Shown one piece after another: positions 1 through 8,185 of a stretch of DNA of 64,000 bases. The stretch is from NCBI GenBank assembly GCA_963707695.1, contig CAVPQY010000002.1, positions 62,001-126,000 of the forward strand. The letters are read 5' to 3'. Source of the DNA: JAOPZW01 sp963707695 (GTDB lineage Bacteria; Actinomycetota; Thermoleophilia; Solirubrobacterales; Solirubrobacteraceae). A program made the translations under genes and the position numbers. Position 1 is the stretch's first letter, and the number at the start of each line of letters is the position of its first letter. The notes beneath the pieces are model-generated. The model worked only from the letters and a program-made list of their open reading frames with translations, was not told where the DNA came from and did not search any database.

Positions 1-85
1 CGCGCACCGCCCACCAGACGATCCAGAGCAGGGCCAGGATCGGGAGCTTCAGGCCCACCATGAGGTAGACGAACGTCCAGTCCAC
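1..85 (-). CDS. small membrane protein, partial (N-terminus only)
   Basis: The first 28 codons of a minus-strand gene run off the left edge. The protein begins VDWTFVYLMVGLKLPILALL and is almost entirely hydrophobic, so it should start with a transmembrane helix. The GTG start is chosen because a TAGCAT -10 element ends 6 nt before it, the leaderless spacing seen at many genes here. Family and function cannot be told from so short a piece. Confidence 0.5.
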   Translation of the reverse strand, partial: MDWTFVYLMVGLKLPILALLWIVWWAVR

Positions 86-91
86 GACGCG

Positions 92-97
92 ATGCTA
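92..97 (-). promoter_or_regulatory. -10 element, leaderless start of the partial membrane protein
   Basis: TAGCAT on the minus strand, 6 nt before the GTG at 85. The spacing would place transcription start at or very near the start codon. Confidence 0.45.
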
Positions 98-278
98 CCC
101 GGGCTGAGGCCGCTCAGGCAGATGACGTTGGCGGCGGGGCGCCAAGGGACGGGGGAGGGACGTGGCTCCCCTCGACAGACCGTCCAGCGTTACCATCGCC
201 CGAAGAGGGGAAGGACGAGGAACGGGTCCTCCGCGCTCCGATCCCTATGCTTGACACCGGAAGAAGGAGCGACAACCC

Positions 279-902
279 GTGCCTGTCCCCCTCGCCATGT
301 CCGACGACGTGAGCCGCAGCGACCCGACGCCGGAGCCCGCGCCCCGGCGTGAGCGGCGGCTCGATGCGCGGCGCAACCTCGAGGCGATCATCGACGGCGC
401 CCGCCGGACCTTCTCCGCGGAGCCGGGCGCCTCCATGCAACAGGTCGCCGAGGCGGCCGGGCTGCACCGGGCGACCGTCCACCGCCACTTCGCCTCGCGC
501 GACGACCTGCTCCAGGCCCTGCGCCACCGCGCCTACGACGAGCTGCTGGCGGTGCTGCGCAACGCCCGCCTGGACGAGGACGACGTGCCCGCCGCGCTGG
601 CCCGCGCCACGCGCGGCTTCGTCGAGCAGGCCGAGCGCTGGCAGCTCAGCCGCTACGCGGCCTCGCTCGAGGAGACGCCGGTGACCGACGAGATGGGCCG
701 CCTGCTCGACGGCCTCTTCGCGCGCGGGCAGCGCGAGGGGACGATCCGCGACGACCTCCCCCCGCACATGCTCTCGATCATGTGGGGCGGGATGCTCTCC
801 ATGAGCGGCGCGCTCCTCGAGGGCGCGCCGCCCGACGAGGTCGCCGACGTCGTCGTGCGGATGATCCTCGGGCCGCCGGCGCCCGAGGCGCCGGCCGCCT
901 AG
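279..902 (+). CDS. TetR/AcrR family transcriptional regulator
   Basis: A 207-residue one-domain regulator. Residues about 35-80 form the TetR DNA-binding head; the recognition helix region reads AAGLHRATVHRHFASRDDLL. The C-terminal two thirds is a variable ligand-binding/dimer domain with no recognisable specificity. The GTG start at 279 is preferred over the in-frame ATG at 297 because AAGGAG lies about 9 nt upstream of it. The stop overlaps the stop of the convergent PfkB gene by sharing CTAG. No adjacent divergent target gene is evident, so its regulon is unknown; autoregulation is a guess. Confidence 0.85.
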   Translation: MPVPLAMSDDVSRSDPTPEPAPRRERRLDARRNLEAIIDGARRTFSAEPGASMQQVAEAAGLHRATVHRHFASRDDLLQALRHRAYDELLAVLRNARLDEDDVPAALARATRGFVEQAERWQLSRYAASLEETPVTDEMGRLLDGLFARGQREGTIRDDLPPHMLSIMWGGMLSMSGALLEGAPPDEVADVVVRMILGPPAPEAPAA

Positions 903-1843
903 CCGCGCAGCGCGACGGGCTCGAGCTCGAAGGACGTCATGCGCTGCAGGCGCTCGACGCGCTGCGTGATCTCCTCGGCGGAGAGGCGCTCGACGCGCTC
1001 GGTGCCGAACTCCTCGACGTTGAAGGAGGCGATGGCCGTCCCGTAGGCCATCGCGCGGCAGAGGAGCTCGTGGGTGATCTCCTCGTCGCGGTTGGCCGCG
1101 ACGTAGCCGACCAGCCCGCCGGCGAAGGTGTCGCCCGCGCCCGTCGGGTCGACGACGCGCTCGAGGGGGTAGGCGGGGAGCGCGAAGTACCCCTCGTTCG
1201 TGAACAGCGCCGCGCCGTAGCGGCCCTGCTTGGCCACGACGGACGAGGGGGCGGTCGGGCCCCAGTTCAGGATCTCGCGCGCGGCCGCGACCGTCGTGGT
1301 GCAGCCCGTGAGCTGCATGAGCTCCTCGTCGTTGAGGATGAGGCAGTCGACGGTGCGGATGACCTCCTCGAGCGGCTCGCGGGCGATGTCGATCCAGAGG
1401 TTCATCGAGTCCATGGCGACGAAGCGCGCGCGCTCGCACTGGAGGCGGACCTCGCGCTGGAGCTCGGGCTGGATGTTGGCCAGGAAGAGCACGTCCGCCT
1501 CGCGCGACGCGTCCGAGAGCTTCGGCTGGAAGTCGGCGAAGACGTTGAGGTCGGTGCGCAGCGTCTCGCGCGAGTTGACGTCCTCGCCGTACTCGCCCTG
1601 CCAGAAGAACGTCCGGCCGCCCTCGACGTGCTCGACGTCGTCGGTCACGGTGCCGCGCGTGCGCAGCGTCGCCCACGACGCCTCGTCGAAGTCGTCGCCG
1701 ACGGGGCCGACCACGCGCACCTCGTCGAAGAACGACGCGGCCAGCGCGAAGTGCGTGGCGGCGCCGCCGAGCATGCGCTCGCGCTCCCCGAACGGGGTCT
1801 TGACGGCATCGAAGGCCAGGGATCCGACGACGGTGAGGCTCAT
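899..1843 (-). CDS. PfkB-family carbohydrate/nucleoside kinase
   Basis: A 314-residue ribokinase-like sugar kinase. The PfkB signature DPTGAGDTFAGG lies at 232-243 with the expected catalytic base Asp238, and an N-terminal glycine pair region (GGAATHFA) contributes to substrate binding. Length is normal for the family. The substrate cannot be assigned; related proteins act on ribose, fructose, adenosine or other sugars. The gene stands alone and converges on the TetR gene at 902 with overlapping stops. Family assignment is firm, substrate unknown. Confidence 0.85.
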   Translation of the reverse strand: MSLTVVGSLAFDAVKTPFGERERMLGGAATHFALAASFFDEVRVVGPVGDDFDEASWATLRTRGTVTDDVEHVEGGRTFFWQGEYGEDVNSRETLRTDLNVFADFQPKLSDASREADVLFLANIQPELQREVRLQCERARFVAMDSMNLWIDIAREPLEEVIRTVDCLILNDEELMQLTGCTTTVAAAREILNWGPTAPSSVVAKQGRYGAALFTNEGYFALPAYPLERVVDPTGAGDTFAGGLVGYVAANRDEEITHELLCRAMAYGTAIASFNVEEFGTERVERLSAEEITQRVERLQRMTSFELEPVALRG

Positions 1844-1902
1844 GGCGCGCGGGACGGTACTGGTCCGGCGTCGAGGACCCCGCCCTCCCCGGCCGGCGCG
1901 GG

Positions 1903-1908
1903 TAGGCT
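1903..1908 (+). promoter_or_regulatory. -10 element of the quinone oxidoreductase gene
   Basis: TAGGCT ends 6 nt before the ATG at 1915, giving a predicted leaderless transcript. Confidence 0.5.
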
Positions 1909-1914
1909 CGGCCC

Positions 1915-2868
1915 ATGCGCTGCATCCAGCAGACCGAGTTCGGCGGGCCCGAGGTCCTCAAGCTCGTCGAGGTCGACCCGCCCGTCCCGGGCGACGGCGA
2001 GGTCCTGATCCGGGTCGCCCACGCGGGCCTGAACTTCGCCGACACCCACCAGCGCACGAACACCTACCTGGCCGCGGCGCAGCTGCCGCTCGTGCCCGGC
2101 GGCGAGGTCGCGGGGGTGCGCGAGGACACCGGCCGCCGCGTCGTCGCGCTCGTGGGGACGGGCGGCTACGCCGAGTACGCCACGGCGCCCGAGGCGCTGA
2201 CCTTCCCGATCCCCGACGGGGTCGACGACGGGACCGCGCTGGCGCTGCTGCTCCAGGGCCTGACCGCCTGGCACCTGTACCGGACGAGCGCCCACCTGCA
2301 GGAGGGCGAGTCCGTCGTGGTCCACGCCGCCGCGGGCGGGGTCGGCTCGCTGGCCGTGCAGCTCGGGAAGGCGATGGGCGCCGGCCGCGTCATCGCCACG
2401 GCCTCGACCGAGGAGAAGCGGGCGCTGGCGCTCGAGCTGGGCGCGGACGCCGCGGTGGACGCGGCGCCCGAGGGCATGAAGGAGCGCCTCATCGAGGCCA
2501 ACGACGGCCACCGCGTCGACATCGTGCTCGAGATGGCCGGCGGCGAGGTCTTCGAGCAGTCGCTCTCGGCGCTCGCGCCCTTCGGGCGCCTCGTGACCTA
2601 CGGGATCGCCTCCGGGCAGCCGAACACGGTCCAGAACGGCGCCCTGATGCGCACCTCGCGCGCGGTCATCGGCTTCTGGCTCATGCACGCCGTCGCGCGC
2701 CCCGCGATGGTGCGCGAGGGCCTCGAGGACCTCTTCGCGCGCGTCGCGCGCGGGGAGCTCCGCGCCGTCGTCGGCCCCGCCTACCCGCTGGCCGACGCGG
2801 CCCGCGCGCAGACCGACCTGCAGGAGCGCCGGACCACCGGAAAGGTGCTGCTCGACGTGACCTCCTAA
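1915..2868 (+). CDS. NADPH:quinone oxidoreductase, zinc-independent MDR superfamily
   Basis: A 317-residue medium-chain reductase of the quinone oxidoreductase (QOR) type. A GroES-like N-terminal half is followed by a Rossmann fold with the NADPH-binding AAAGGVGS at 138-145. The cysteine/histidine cluster of zinc alcohol dehydrogenases is absent, fitting a zinc-free quinone or enone reductase. The C-terminus TTGKVLLDV is typical. Probable role: cytosolic two-electron or one-electron reduction of quinones or alpha,beta-unsaturated carbonyls; the physiological substrate is unknown. Its TAA stop is embedded in the -10 element of the next gene. Confidence 0.85.
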   Translation: MRCIQQTEFGGPEVLKLVEVDPPVPGDGEVLIRVAHAGLNFADTHQRTNTYLAAAQLPLVPGGEVAGVREDTGRRVVALVGTGGYAEYATAPEALTFPIPDGVDDGTALALLLQGLTAWHLYRTSAHLQEGESVVVHAAAGGVGSLAVQLGKAMGAGRVIATASTEEKRALALELGADAAVDAAPEGMKERLIEANDGHRVDIVLEMAGGEVFEQSLSALAPFGRLVTYGIASGQPNTVQNGALMRTSRAVIGFWLMHAVARPAMVREGLEDLFARVARGELRAVVGPAYPLADAARAQTDLQERRTTGKVLLDVTS

Positions 2869-2871
2869 CCT
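2866..2871 (+). promoter_or_regulatory. -10 element of the DEAD-box helicase gene, containing the upstream stop codon
   Basis: TAACCT ends 6 nt before the GTG at 2878. The first three bases are the TAA stop of the quinone oxidoreductase gene, so the termination codon and the promoter element coincide. Confidence 0.45.
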
Positions 2872-2877
2872 GGGGTC

Positions 2878-4314
2878 GTGACCGCCTTCGCCGACCTCGG
2901 CCTGTCCGAGACCACGCTCCTCGCCCTCCAGGACGTCGGGTACGAGCAGCCGAGCCCGATCCAGGAGCAGGCCATCCCCCCGCTGCTCCAGGGGCGCGAC
3001 ATCATCGGCCAGGCGCAGACGGGGTCCGGCAAGACCGCCGCCTTCGGCCTGCCGATGGTCGAGCACGTCGACCCGGCCGTCGACGAGGTGCAGGCGCTCG
3101 TGCTCACGCCGACCCGCGAGCTGTGCATCCAGGTCACGCAGGCCCTGCGCACCTACGGCAAGCGCAAGGGCATCGACGTCGTCGCCGTCTTCGGCGGCGC
3201 GCCCATCCGCTCGCAGCAGTCCCAGCTGCGGGCCGGGGGCCACATCGTCGTGGGGACCGTCGGCCGCGTCCTCGACCTCATCAACCGCGCGTCGCTCATC
3301 CTCCACGACTGCCGCTACGTCGTGCTCGACGAGGCCGACGAGATGCTCGACCTCGGCTTCCTGGAGGACGTCGAGAGGATCCTCAACCTCACGCCGAACA
3401 GCCGCCAGACGGCGCTCTTCAGCGCGACGATGCCGCCGGCGATCCGCAAGCTGGCCGACCGCTACCTCTACGAGCCCGAGACGATCAAGGTCAAGTCGCA
3501 GAACCTGACCGTCGACTCCGTCGAGCAGTTCCAGCTCGAGGTCCGGACCGAGGACAAGGCCGACAAGCTCGTCGAGGTCCTCGCCGCCGAGCGCCCCGAC
3601 CAGGCCATCGTCTTCGTGCGCACGAAGATCCGGACCGACCAGCTCTTCCGCCGCCTGCGCGACAAGGGGCTCAACGTGCGCGCGCTGCACGGCGACCTCT
3701 CCCAGGGCCAGCGCGACGGGGTCATGCTCGCCTTCAAGGGCGGTCGCGTCCCGATCCTCGTGGCCACCGACGTGGCCGCGCGCGGGCTGGACATCTCCAC
3801 GGTCACGCACGTCGTGAACTTCGACGTCCCGCGCGCGCCGGACGACTACGTCCACCGCATCGGGCGCACCGGCCGCGTCGGGCGCTCGGGGCGCGCGATC
3901 ACGTTCGTCGAGCCGCGCCAGAAGCGCGAGCTCGAGGCCATCGAGCACCACATCGGCACGACGGTCGCGCCCTGGAGCCCGGGCGCGACGACGAAGCCGG
4001 CGCCCATCGAGGAGCGCCCGCGCCGCCACACCAAGCCCCGGCTCGTCCGCGACGGGGACGGGCCGTTCACGACGCTCGTCGCGGGCGCGGGGCGGGCCGA
4101 CGGCCTGGAGGTGGCCGACGTCGTCCACGCGGTCACCGACGCCTGCGGCCTCGACGGCGAGGCCGTGCGCGACGTGCGGGTCCTCGAGCGCTTCTCGCTC
4201 TTCGCCGTGCCCGACGCCGAGGCCGCGCGGATCGTCGACGCCGTGAAGGGGACGCAGGTCAACGGCGCGACGCTGAGGCTCCAGCCGCTGCGTCCCGAGC
4301 CGGTTGCCGGTTGA
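2878..4314 (+). CDS. DEAD-box ATP-dependent RNA helicase
   Basis: A 478-residue RNA helicase with all core motifs: Q motif (PSPIQEQAI), Walker A AQTGSGKT at 46-53, PTREL near 78, DEAD at 151-154, SAT at 182-184, ARGLDI and HRIGRTGR in the second RecA domain. Motif Ib reads GTVGR rather than the usual GTPGR. After the core, a linker of about 50 residues leads to a C-terminal fold resembling the DbpA/CsdA RNA-binding domain. Expected role: cytosolic RNA remodelling, such as ribosome assembly or cold adaptation. Probably leaderless, with a GTG start. Confidence 0.93.
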   Translation: MTAFADLGLSETTLLALQDVGYEQPSPIQEQAIPPLLQGRDIIGQAQTGSGKTAAFGLPMVEHVDPAVDEVQALVLTPTRELCIQVTQALRTYGKRKGIDVVAVFGGAPIRSQQSQLRAGGHIVVGTVGRVLDLINRASLILHDCRYVVLDEADEMLDLGFLEDVERILNLTPNSRQTALFSATMPPAIRKLADRYLYEPETIKVKSQNLTVDSVEQFQLEVRTEDKADKLVEVLAAERPDQAIVFVRTKIRTDQLFRRLRDKGLNVRALHGDLSQGQRDGVMLAFKGGRVPILVATDVAARGLDISTVTHVVNFDVPRAPDDYVHRIGRTGRVGRSGRAITFVEPRQKRELEAIEHHIGTTVAPWSPGATTKPAPIEERPRRHTKPRLVRDGDGPFTTLVAGAGRADGLEVADVVHAVTDACGLDGEAVRDVRVLERFSLFAVPDAEAARIVDAVKGTQVNGATLRLQPLRPEPVAG

Positions 4315-4348
4315 GCCGCCCCGCCGCCTCTGCGACCCTGGGGCACCC

Positions 4349-5345
4349 GTGAAGCTCCTCGAGGCCGAGCCGACCCAGGCGCCGACGGCGCCCGGCGCCC
4401 CCGACGGCGCCCCGGCCGACACCGCGCCGGCGCCGGCGCGCACGTGCGCGGCCTGCGGCGCCGGGATGGCCGCCGAGCAGGACTGGTGCCTGAGCTGCGG
4501 CACGGCGGCCCCCGGCCGGCTCGGGCAGCGCCCGGGCTGGCGCGCGGCCGTGACGGTGCTCGCGCTGACGCTCGTGCTCGTCGCCGGCTCGGTCGCCGCG
4601 GCCTACGCGGCGCTGACGAGCGACGCGACGCAGGAGGCCTCGGCCCCTCCGCCGCCGGACGTCTCGCCCGTCGCCCAGGCCGCGCCGGCCACGCCGCCGA
4701 GCTCCGCGACGCCGCCGGCCCCGAAGCTGCCGAAGGTCCAGGCGCCCGCCACGACGCCCGCCCCCTCGACGCCGGCCACGCCGGTGACGCCCGACGCCGG
4801 CGCCCCAGCCGGTCGCGCCCGCGACGCCGCCCTCGTCGGGCACCGGGTCCGGCGGGACGGGCGGCGGCCAGGGGACCGGCACGCTGCCGGCGCCGGTCGA
4901 GCTCCAGCTGCCGGCGGACGCCGGGGCGCTGTACGACCCGTCGCAGCTCGTGGTGCCGCCGACCGACCCGGCGCTCGCCCGGCGCGCGCTCGACGGCAAG
5001 GCCTCGACGGCGTTCACGATCACCCCGTCGCGCCCGGAGTGGGGCGTCGGCTACGTCGTCGACCTCCAGAAGCCGCACGGCCTGCGGACGCTGGAGATCA
5101 CGACGAGCACGCCCGGCTTCCGCGTCGAGGTCTACGCGACCGACCTGGCCACGCCTCCGCCGACGGTGACCGACGCGCGCTGGGCGCACCTCGCCGACCG
5201 CAAGGCGGTGAGCGCCGACGGCAAGCCCGACACGCTGCGGCTCGACGACGGCGCGACGACCTACCGGACCCTCCTGGTGTGGGTCACGAAGGGCCCCGCC
5301 CAAGGCGACCGCGTCGCGCTGGGCGAGCTCAAGGTCACGCGCTAG
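4349..5345 (+). pseudogene. zinc-ribbon, single-pass membrane protein with C-terminal discoidin-like domain, frame-disrupted
   Basis: Two reading frames together describe one protein. Frame A from the GTG at 4349 encodes a double-CxxC zinc ribbon (CAACG...CLSCG), one transmembrane helix (about residues 65-90) and a Pro/Ala/Thr-rich linker. The linker then continues in the +1 frame (TPPSSGTGSGG) and leads to a beta-rich domain resembling F5/8-type C or discoidin modules, ending at 5345. The second frame has no start codon between its upstream stop at 4614 and the GTG at 4950, although it is clearly coding well before 4950. One extra C in the CCCC run at 4803-4806 would explain the shift. It could be a sequencing error, a real mutation or a +1 frameshift site. 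Function unknown; probably an envelope protein. Confidence 0.6.
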
Positions 5346-5390
5346 GCGCCGTCCGTCCCGGGCACGGGCCGGTGGGCGGTCCGCGATCCC

Positions 5391-5396
5391 TAGCCT
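5391..5396 (+). promoter_or_regulatory. -10 element of the cyclophilin gene
   Basis: TAGCCT ends 7 nt before the ATG at 5404; a leaderless transcript is predicted. Confidence 0.5.
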
Positions 5397-5403
5397 GCGG
5401 GGC

Positions 5404-5862
5404 ATGTCCACCGCCACCATGCGCACGAACCAGGGCGACATCGTCCTCGAGCTCTTCGACGAGGACGCGCCGAAGACCGTCGCGAACTTCAAGGACCTCG
5501 CCGGCAAGGGGTTCTACGACGGCCTCATCTTCCACCGCGTCATCCCCGACTTCATGATCCAGGGCGGATGCCCCCAGGGCACCGGCACGGGCGGCCCCGG
5601 CTACACGTTCGAGGACGAGTTCAACGACCACAAGATCGTCCGCGGCGCGCTGGCCATGGCCAACGCCGGCCCGAACACGAACGGCTCGCAGTTCTTCATC
5701 GTCACGACGCCCGAGGCGCCGTGGCTCGACGGCAAGCACACGGTCTTCGGCCAGGTCACCTCGGGCATGGACGTCGTCGACCAGATCGAGGGCACGCGCA
5801 CCGGCGGGCAGGACCGCCCCGTCGAGGACCAGCGCATCGAGTCGCTGACGATCGACGGCTGA
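5404..5862 (+). CDS. peptidyl-prolyl cis-trans isomerase, cyclophilin type
   Basis: A 152-residue cytosolic cyclophilin that speeds proline isomerisation during protein folding. The diagnostic stretches are present: FHRVIPDFMIQGG with the catalytic Arg, GSQFFIVT, and WLDGKHTVFGQV. No signal peptide is seen and the length matches minimal bacterial cyclophilins. It is a single-gene unit followed by a GC-rich hairpin. Assignment is secure; clients are unknown. Confidence 0.93.
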   Translation: MSTATMRTNQGDIVLELFDEDAPKTVANFKDLAGKGFYDGLIFHRVIPDFMIQGGCPQGTGTGGPGYTFEDEFNDHKIVRGALAMANAGPNTNGSQFFIVTTPEAPWLDGKHTVFGQVTSGMDVVDQIEGTRTGGQDRPVEDQRIESLTIDG

Positions 5863-5870
5863 ACCGGCCC

Positions 5871-5891
5871 GCCCGCCGCCCGGCGGCGGGC
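5871..5891 (+). terminator. GC-rich hairpin, probable terminator after the cyclophilin gene
   Basis: Perfect inverted repeat GCCCGCCGCC / GGCGGCGGGC (10 bp) around a single C, beginning 8 nt after the stop. No T-tract follows, as is common for terminators in high-GC actinobacteria. Confidence 0.5.
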
Positions 5892-5916
5892 TCTCGCGGT
5901 GCCCAGGCGACCCCGG

Positions 5917-5938
5917 TAGCCTCCTGACGGATCGTCAG
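5917..5938 (+). promoter_or_regulatory. -10 element and palindromic operator of the aldehyde dehydrogenase gene
   Basis: TAGCCT at 5917-5922 is followed directly by CTGACG-GAT-CGTCAG at 5924-5938, a perfect 6-3-6 palindrome covering the predicted transcription start. Such a placement suits a dimeric repressor, for example of the TetR type, blocking RNA polymerase. The regulator is not identified. Confidence 0.5.
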
Positions 5939-5960
5939 CACCCGAGCGGAGGACAGGATC

Positions 5961-7511
5961 GTGGCCAGCGTCGAGCAGGAGCCCCGGACGAACGGCAGCA
6001 CCGCCGGGGCCGGTGAGCGCCCGCACATCGAGGTCGAGGACCCGGCGACGGGCCAGGTCATCGCGACGGTGCCGGACCTGTCGGCGCCCGACGTGGCCGA
6101 CCTGGCCGCGAAGGCGCGGACGGCCCAGCCCGGCTGGGAGGCCCTCGGCTTCGAGGGGCGGCGGCGGATCATGCTGCGCGCGCAGCGGTGGCTGACCGAC
6201 AACGCGGACCGCGTCATCGCGACGATCGTCTCCGAGACCGGCAAGGCCTGGGAGGACGCCCAGCTCGCCGAGGTCATGTACGGCGCCAACGCGTTCGGCT
6301 TCTGGGCCAAGCAGGCCGAGGAGTACCTCGCCGACGAGCGCGTGAAGTCCTCGAACGTCATCGTGAAGGGCAAGAAGCTCGTCCTGCGCTACCGCCCGGT
6401 CGGCCTCGTCGGGGTCATCGGGCCGTGGAACTACCCGTTGACGAACTCCTTCGGCGACTGCATCCCGGCGCTCATGGCCGGCAACGCGGTGATCCTCAAG
6501 CCGTCGGAGGTCACCCCGCTCACGTCGCTCCTGCTGGCCGAGGGGCTGCGCGAGTGCGGGCTGCCCGAGCACGTCTTCCAGGTCGCGACCGGCCGCGGCG
6601 AGACCGGCGCCGCGCTCGTCGACCAGGTCGACATGGTGATGTTCACCGGCTCGACGGCGACCGGCAAGAAGGTCATGGCCAAGGCCGCCGAGACGCTCAC
6701 GCCCGTCGCGCTCGAGCTCGGCGGGAAGGACCCGATGCTCGTCCTCTCCGACGCCGACCTCGAGCGGGCGGCGAACCACGCCGTCTACTACTCGATGTTC
6801 AACGGCGGGCAGACGTGCATCTCGATCGAGCGCGTCTACGTCGAGGCGCCGGTCTACGACGAGTTCGTGGCCAAGGTGACCGAGAAGGCGCGCGCGCTGC
6901 GCCACGACCGCCCCACCGGGCCCGGCACGACCGACGTCGGGTCGATGACCTTCCCGCCCCAGGTGGACACCGTCGAGCGCCACGTCGAGGACGCCAAGGC
7001 CAAGGGCGCGACGGTCGTCGTCGGCGGCCACCGCGAGGCGCGCGACGGCTACTGGTTCGAGCCGACCGTGCTGGTGGACGTCGACCAGACGATGGACATC
7101 ATGCGCGAGGAGACCTTCGGGCCGACGCTGCCGATCATGAAGGTGGCCGACACCGAGGAGGCCGTGCGGATGGCCAACGACTCCCAGTACGGGCTCGGCG
7201 CCTCGGTCTTCTCGAAGGACGTCGCGCGCGGTGAGGCCGTCGCGCGCCGCATCGAGGCGGGCGCCGTGTGCGTCAACGACGCGCTGACGAACTACACCGT
7301 GCTCGAGCTGCCCATGGGCGGCTGGAAGGCCTCCGGGCTGGGCTCCCGCCACGGCGCGGGCGGGATCCGCAAGTTCACGAAGCAGCAGGCGCTGCTCGTG
7401 TCGCGGTTCCACGCCCGCAGGGAGCTCTTCATGTACCCGTACTCCGAGAAGGTGACGAAGCGCTTCGGCAAGCTCATCCGCCTGCTCTACGGCCGCGGGC
7501 GCAGGAGCTAG
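5961..7511 (+). CDS. NAD(P)+-dependent aldehyde dehydrogenase
   Basis: A 516-residue ALDH-superfamily enzyme oxidising an aldehyde to the acid. Visible landmarks are PWNYPL near 155, Lys180 of the cofactor site, the nucleotide-binding GSTATG at 230-235, general base Glu252 in LELGG and catalytic Cys286 in GGQTC. The C-terminal 30 residues are basic and longer than in many homologues (VTKRFGKLIRLLYGRGRRS), a possible membrane-contact tail. GTG start with GGAGG about 9 nt upstream. The palindrome over its promoter suggests induction by an aldehyde or related ligand. Substrate unknown. Confidence 0.9.
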   Translation: MASVEQEPRTNGSTAGAGERPHIEVEDPATGQVIATVPDLSAPDVADLAAKARTAQPGWEALGFEGRRRIMLRAQRWLTDNADRVIATIVSETGKAWEDAQLAEVMYGANAFGFWAKQAEEYLADERVKSSNVIVKGKKLVLRYRPVGLVGVIGPWNYPLTNSFGDCIPALMAGNAVILKPSEVTPLTSLLLAEGLRECGLPEHVFQVATGRGETGAALVDQVDMVMFTGSTATGKKVMAKAAETLTPVALELGGKDPMLVLSDADLERAANHAVYYSMFNGGQTCISIERVYVEAPVYDEFVAKVTEKARALRHDRPTGPGTTDVGSMTFPPQVDTVERHVEDAKAKGATVVVGGHREARDGYWFEPTVLVDVDQTMDIMREETFGPTLPIMKVADTEEAVRMANDSQYGLGASVFSKDVARGEAVARRIEAGAVCVNDALTNYTVLELPMGGWKASGLGSRHGAGGIRKFTKQQALLVSRFHARRELFMYPYSEKVTKRFGKLIRLLYGRGRRS

Positions 7512-7528
7512 CCTCCGACCGCGCTGCG

Positions 7529-8185
7529 ATGCGGATCCTGATCGCCGAGGACGAGCCCCGGCTGGCCGACGCGTTGGCGCGCGGCCTGCGGCGGGGCGGA
7601 TGGGCCGTGGACGTCGCGCTCGACGGTGCCGCGGCGCTGCGGCGCGCCTCGCTCGTCGACTACGACGCGGTCGTCCTGGACCGCGACCTCCCGCAGGTCC
7701 ACGGCGACGAGGTCTGCCGCACGCTCATCGCCGCGCCGCACCCGCCCCGGATCCTCATGCTCACCGCGGCGGCCGAGGTCAGCGACCGCGTGGAGGGGCT
7801 CGACCTCGGGGCCGACGACTACCTGGTCAAGCCCTTCGCCTTCGAGGAGGTGCTGGCGCGGCTGCGCGCCCTGGGGCGCCGGCCCGAGCGCCCCCACTCG
7901 CCCGTGCTGGAGCGCGGCGGCGTGCGCCTGGATCCGGCGCGCCGCCAGGTCGACCGCGACGGGGAGGAGGTCGCGCTGAGCCCCAAGGAGTTCGGCGTGC
8001 TGGAGGTCCTGCTGCGCGCCGACGGCACGGTCGTCTCCCCGGAGGAGCTGCTCGAGCGCGTGTGGGACGAGCACACCGACCCGTTCACGAACACCGTCCG
8101 CGTGACGGTCATGAACCTGCGTCGCAAGCTCGGTGAGCCGCCGCTCGTCGAGACCGTCATCGGGACGGGGTACCGGCTGCCGTGA
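7529..8185 (+). CDS. OmpR/PhoB-family response regulator
   Basis: A 218-residue two-component regulator. The receiver domain (1-115) has the acidic pocket EDE at 7-9, phospho-acceptor Asp51 and Lys101; the C-terminal winged helix (about 125-218) has the usual PKEFGVLEVLLR and VRVTVMNLRRKLG elements. The start ATG at 7529 begins MRILIAEDE, the normal receiver N-terminus. The stop overlaps the kinase start by 4 nt (GTGA), so the two are translationally coupled. The input and regulon are not evident; the neighbouring binding lipoprotein gene at 9608 is one candidate target. Confidence 0.93.
   Translation: MRILIAEDEPRLADALARGLRRGGWAVDVALDGAAALRRASLVDYDAVVLDRDLPQVHGDEVCRTLIAAPHPPRILMLTAAAEVSDRVEGLDLGADDYLVKPFAFEEVLARLRALGRRPERPHSPVLERGGVRLDPARRQVDRDGEEVALSPKEFGVLEVLLRADGTVVSPEELLERVWDEHTDPFTNTVRVTVMNLRRKLGEPPLVETVIGTGYRLP

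Noticed and set aside
251..256. TTGACA -35-like hexamer before the first TetR gene
   Set aside because: No matching -10 lies 16-18 bp downstream, and the gene has a good ribosome site instead, so I cannot support a sigma-70 promoter at this place.
1230..4503. Very long open frames on both strands opposite or across known genes (for example over 1000 codons here)
   Set aside because: They are Arg/Ala/Pro-rich translations of other frames of GC-rich genes, with no domain similarity. Real genes in the same stretch (MDR, helicase) explain the codon pattern.
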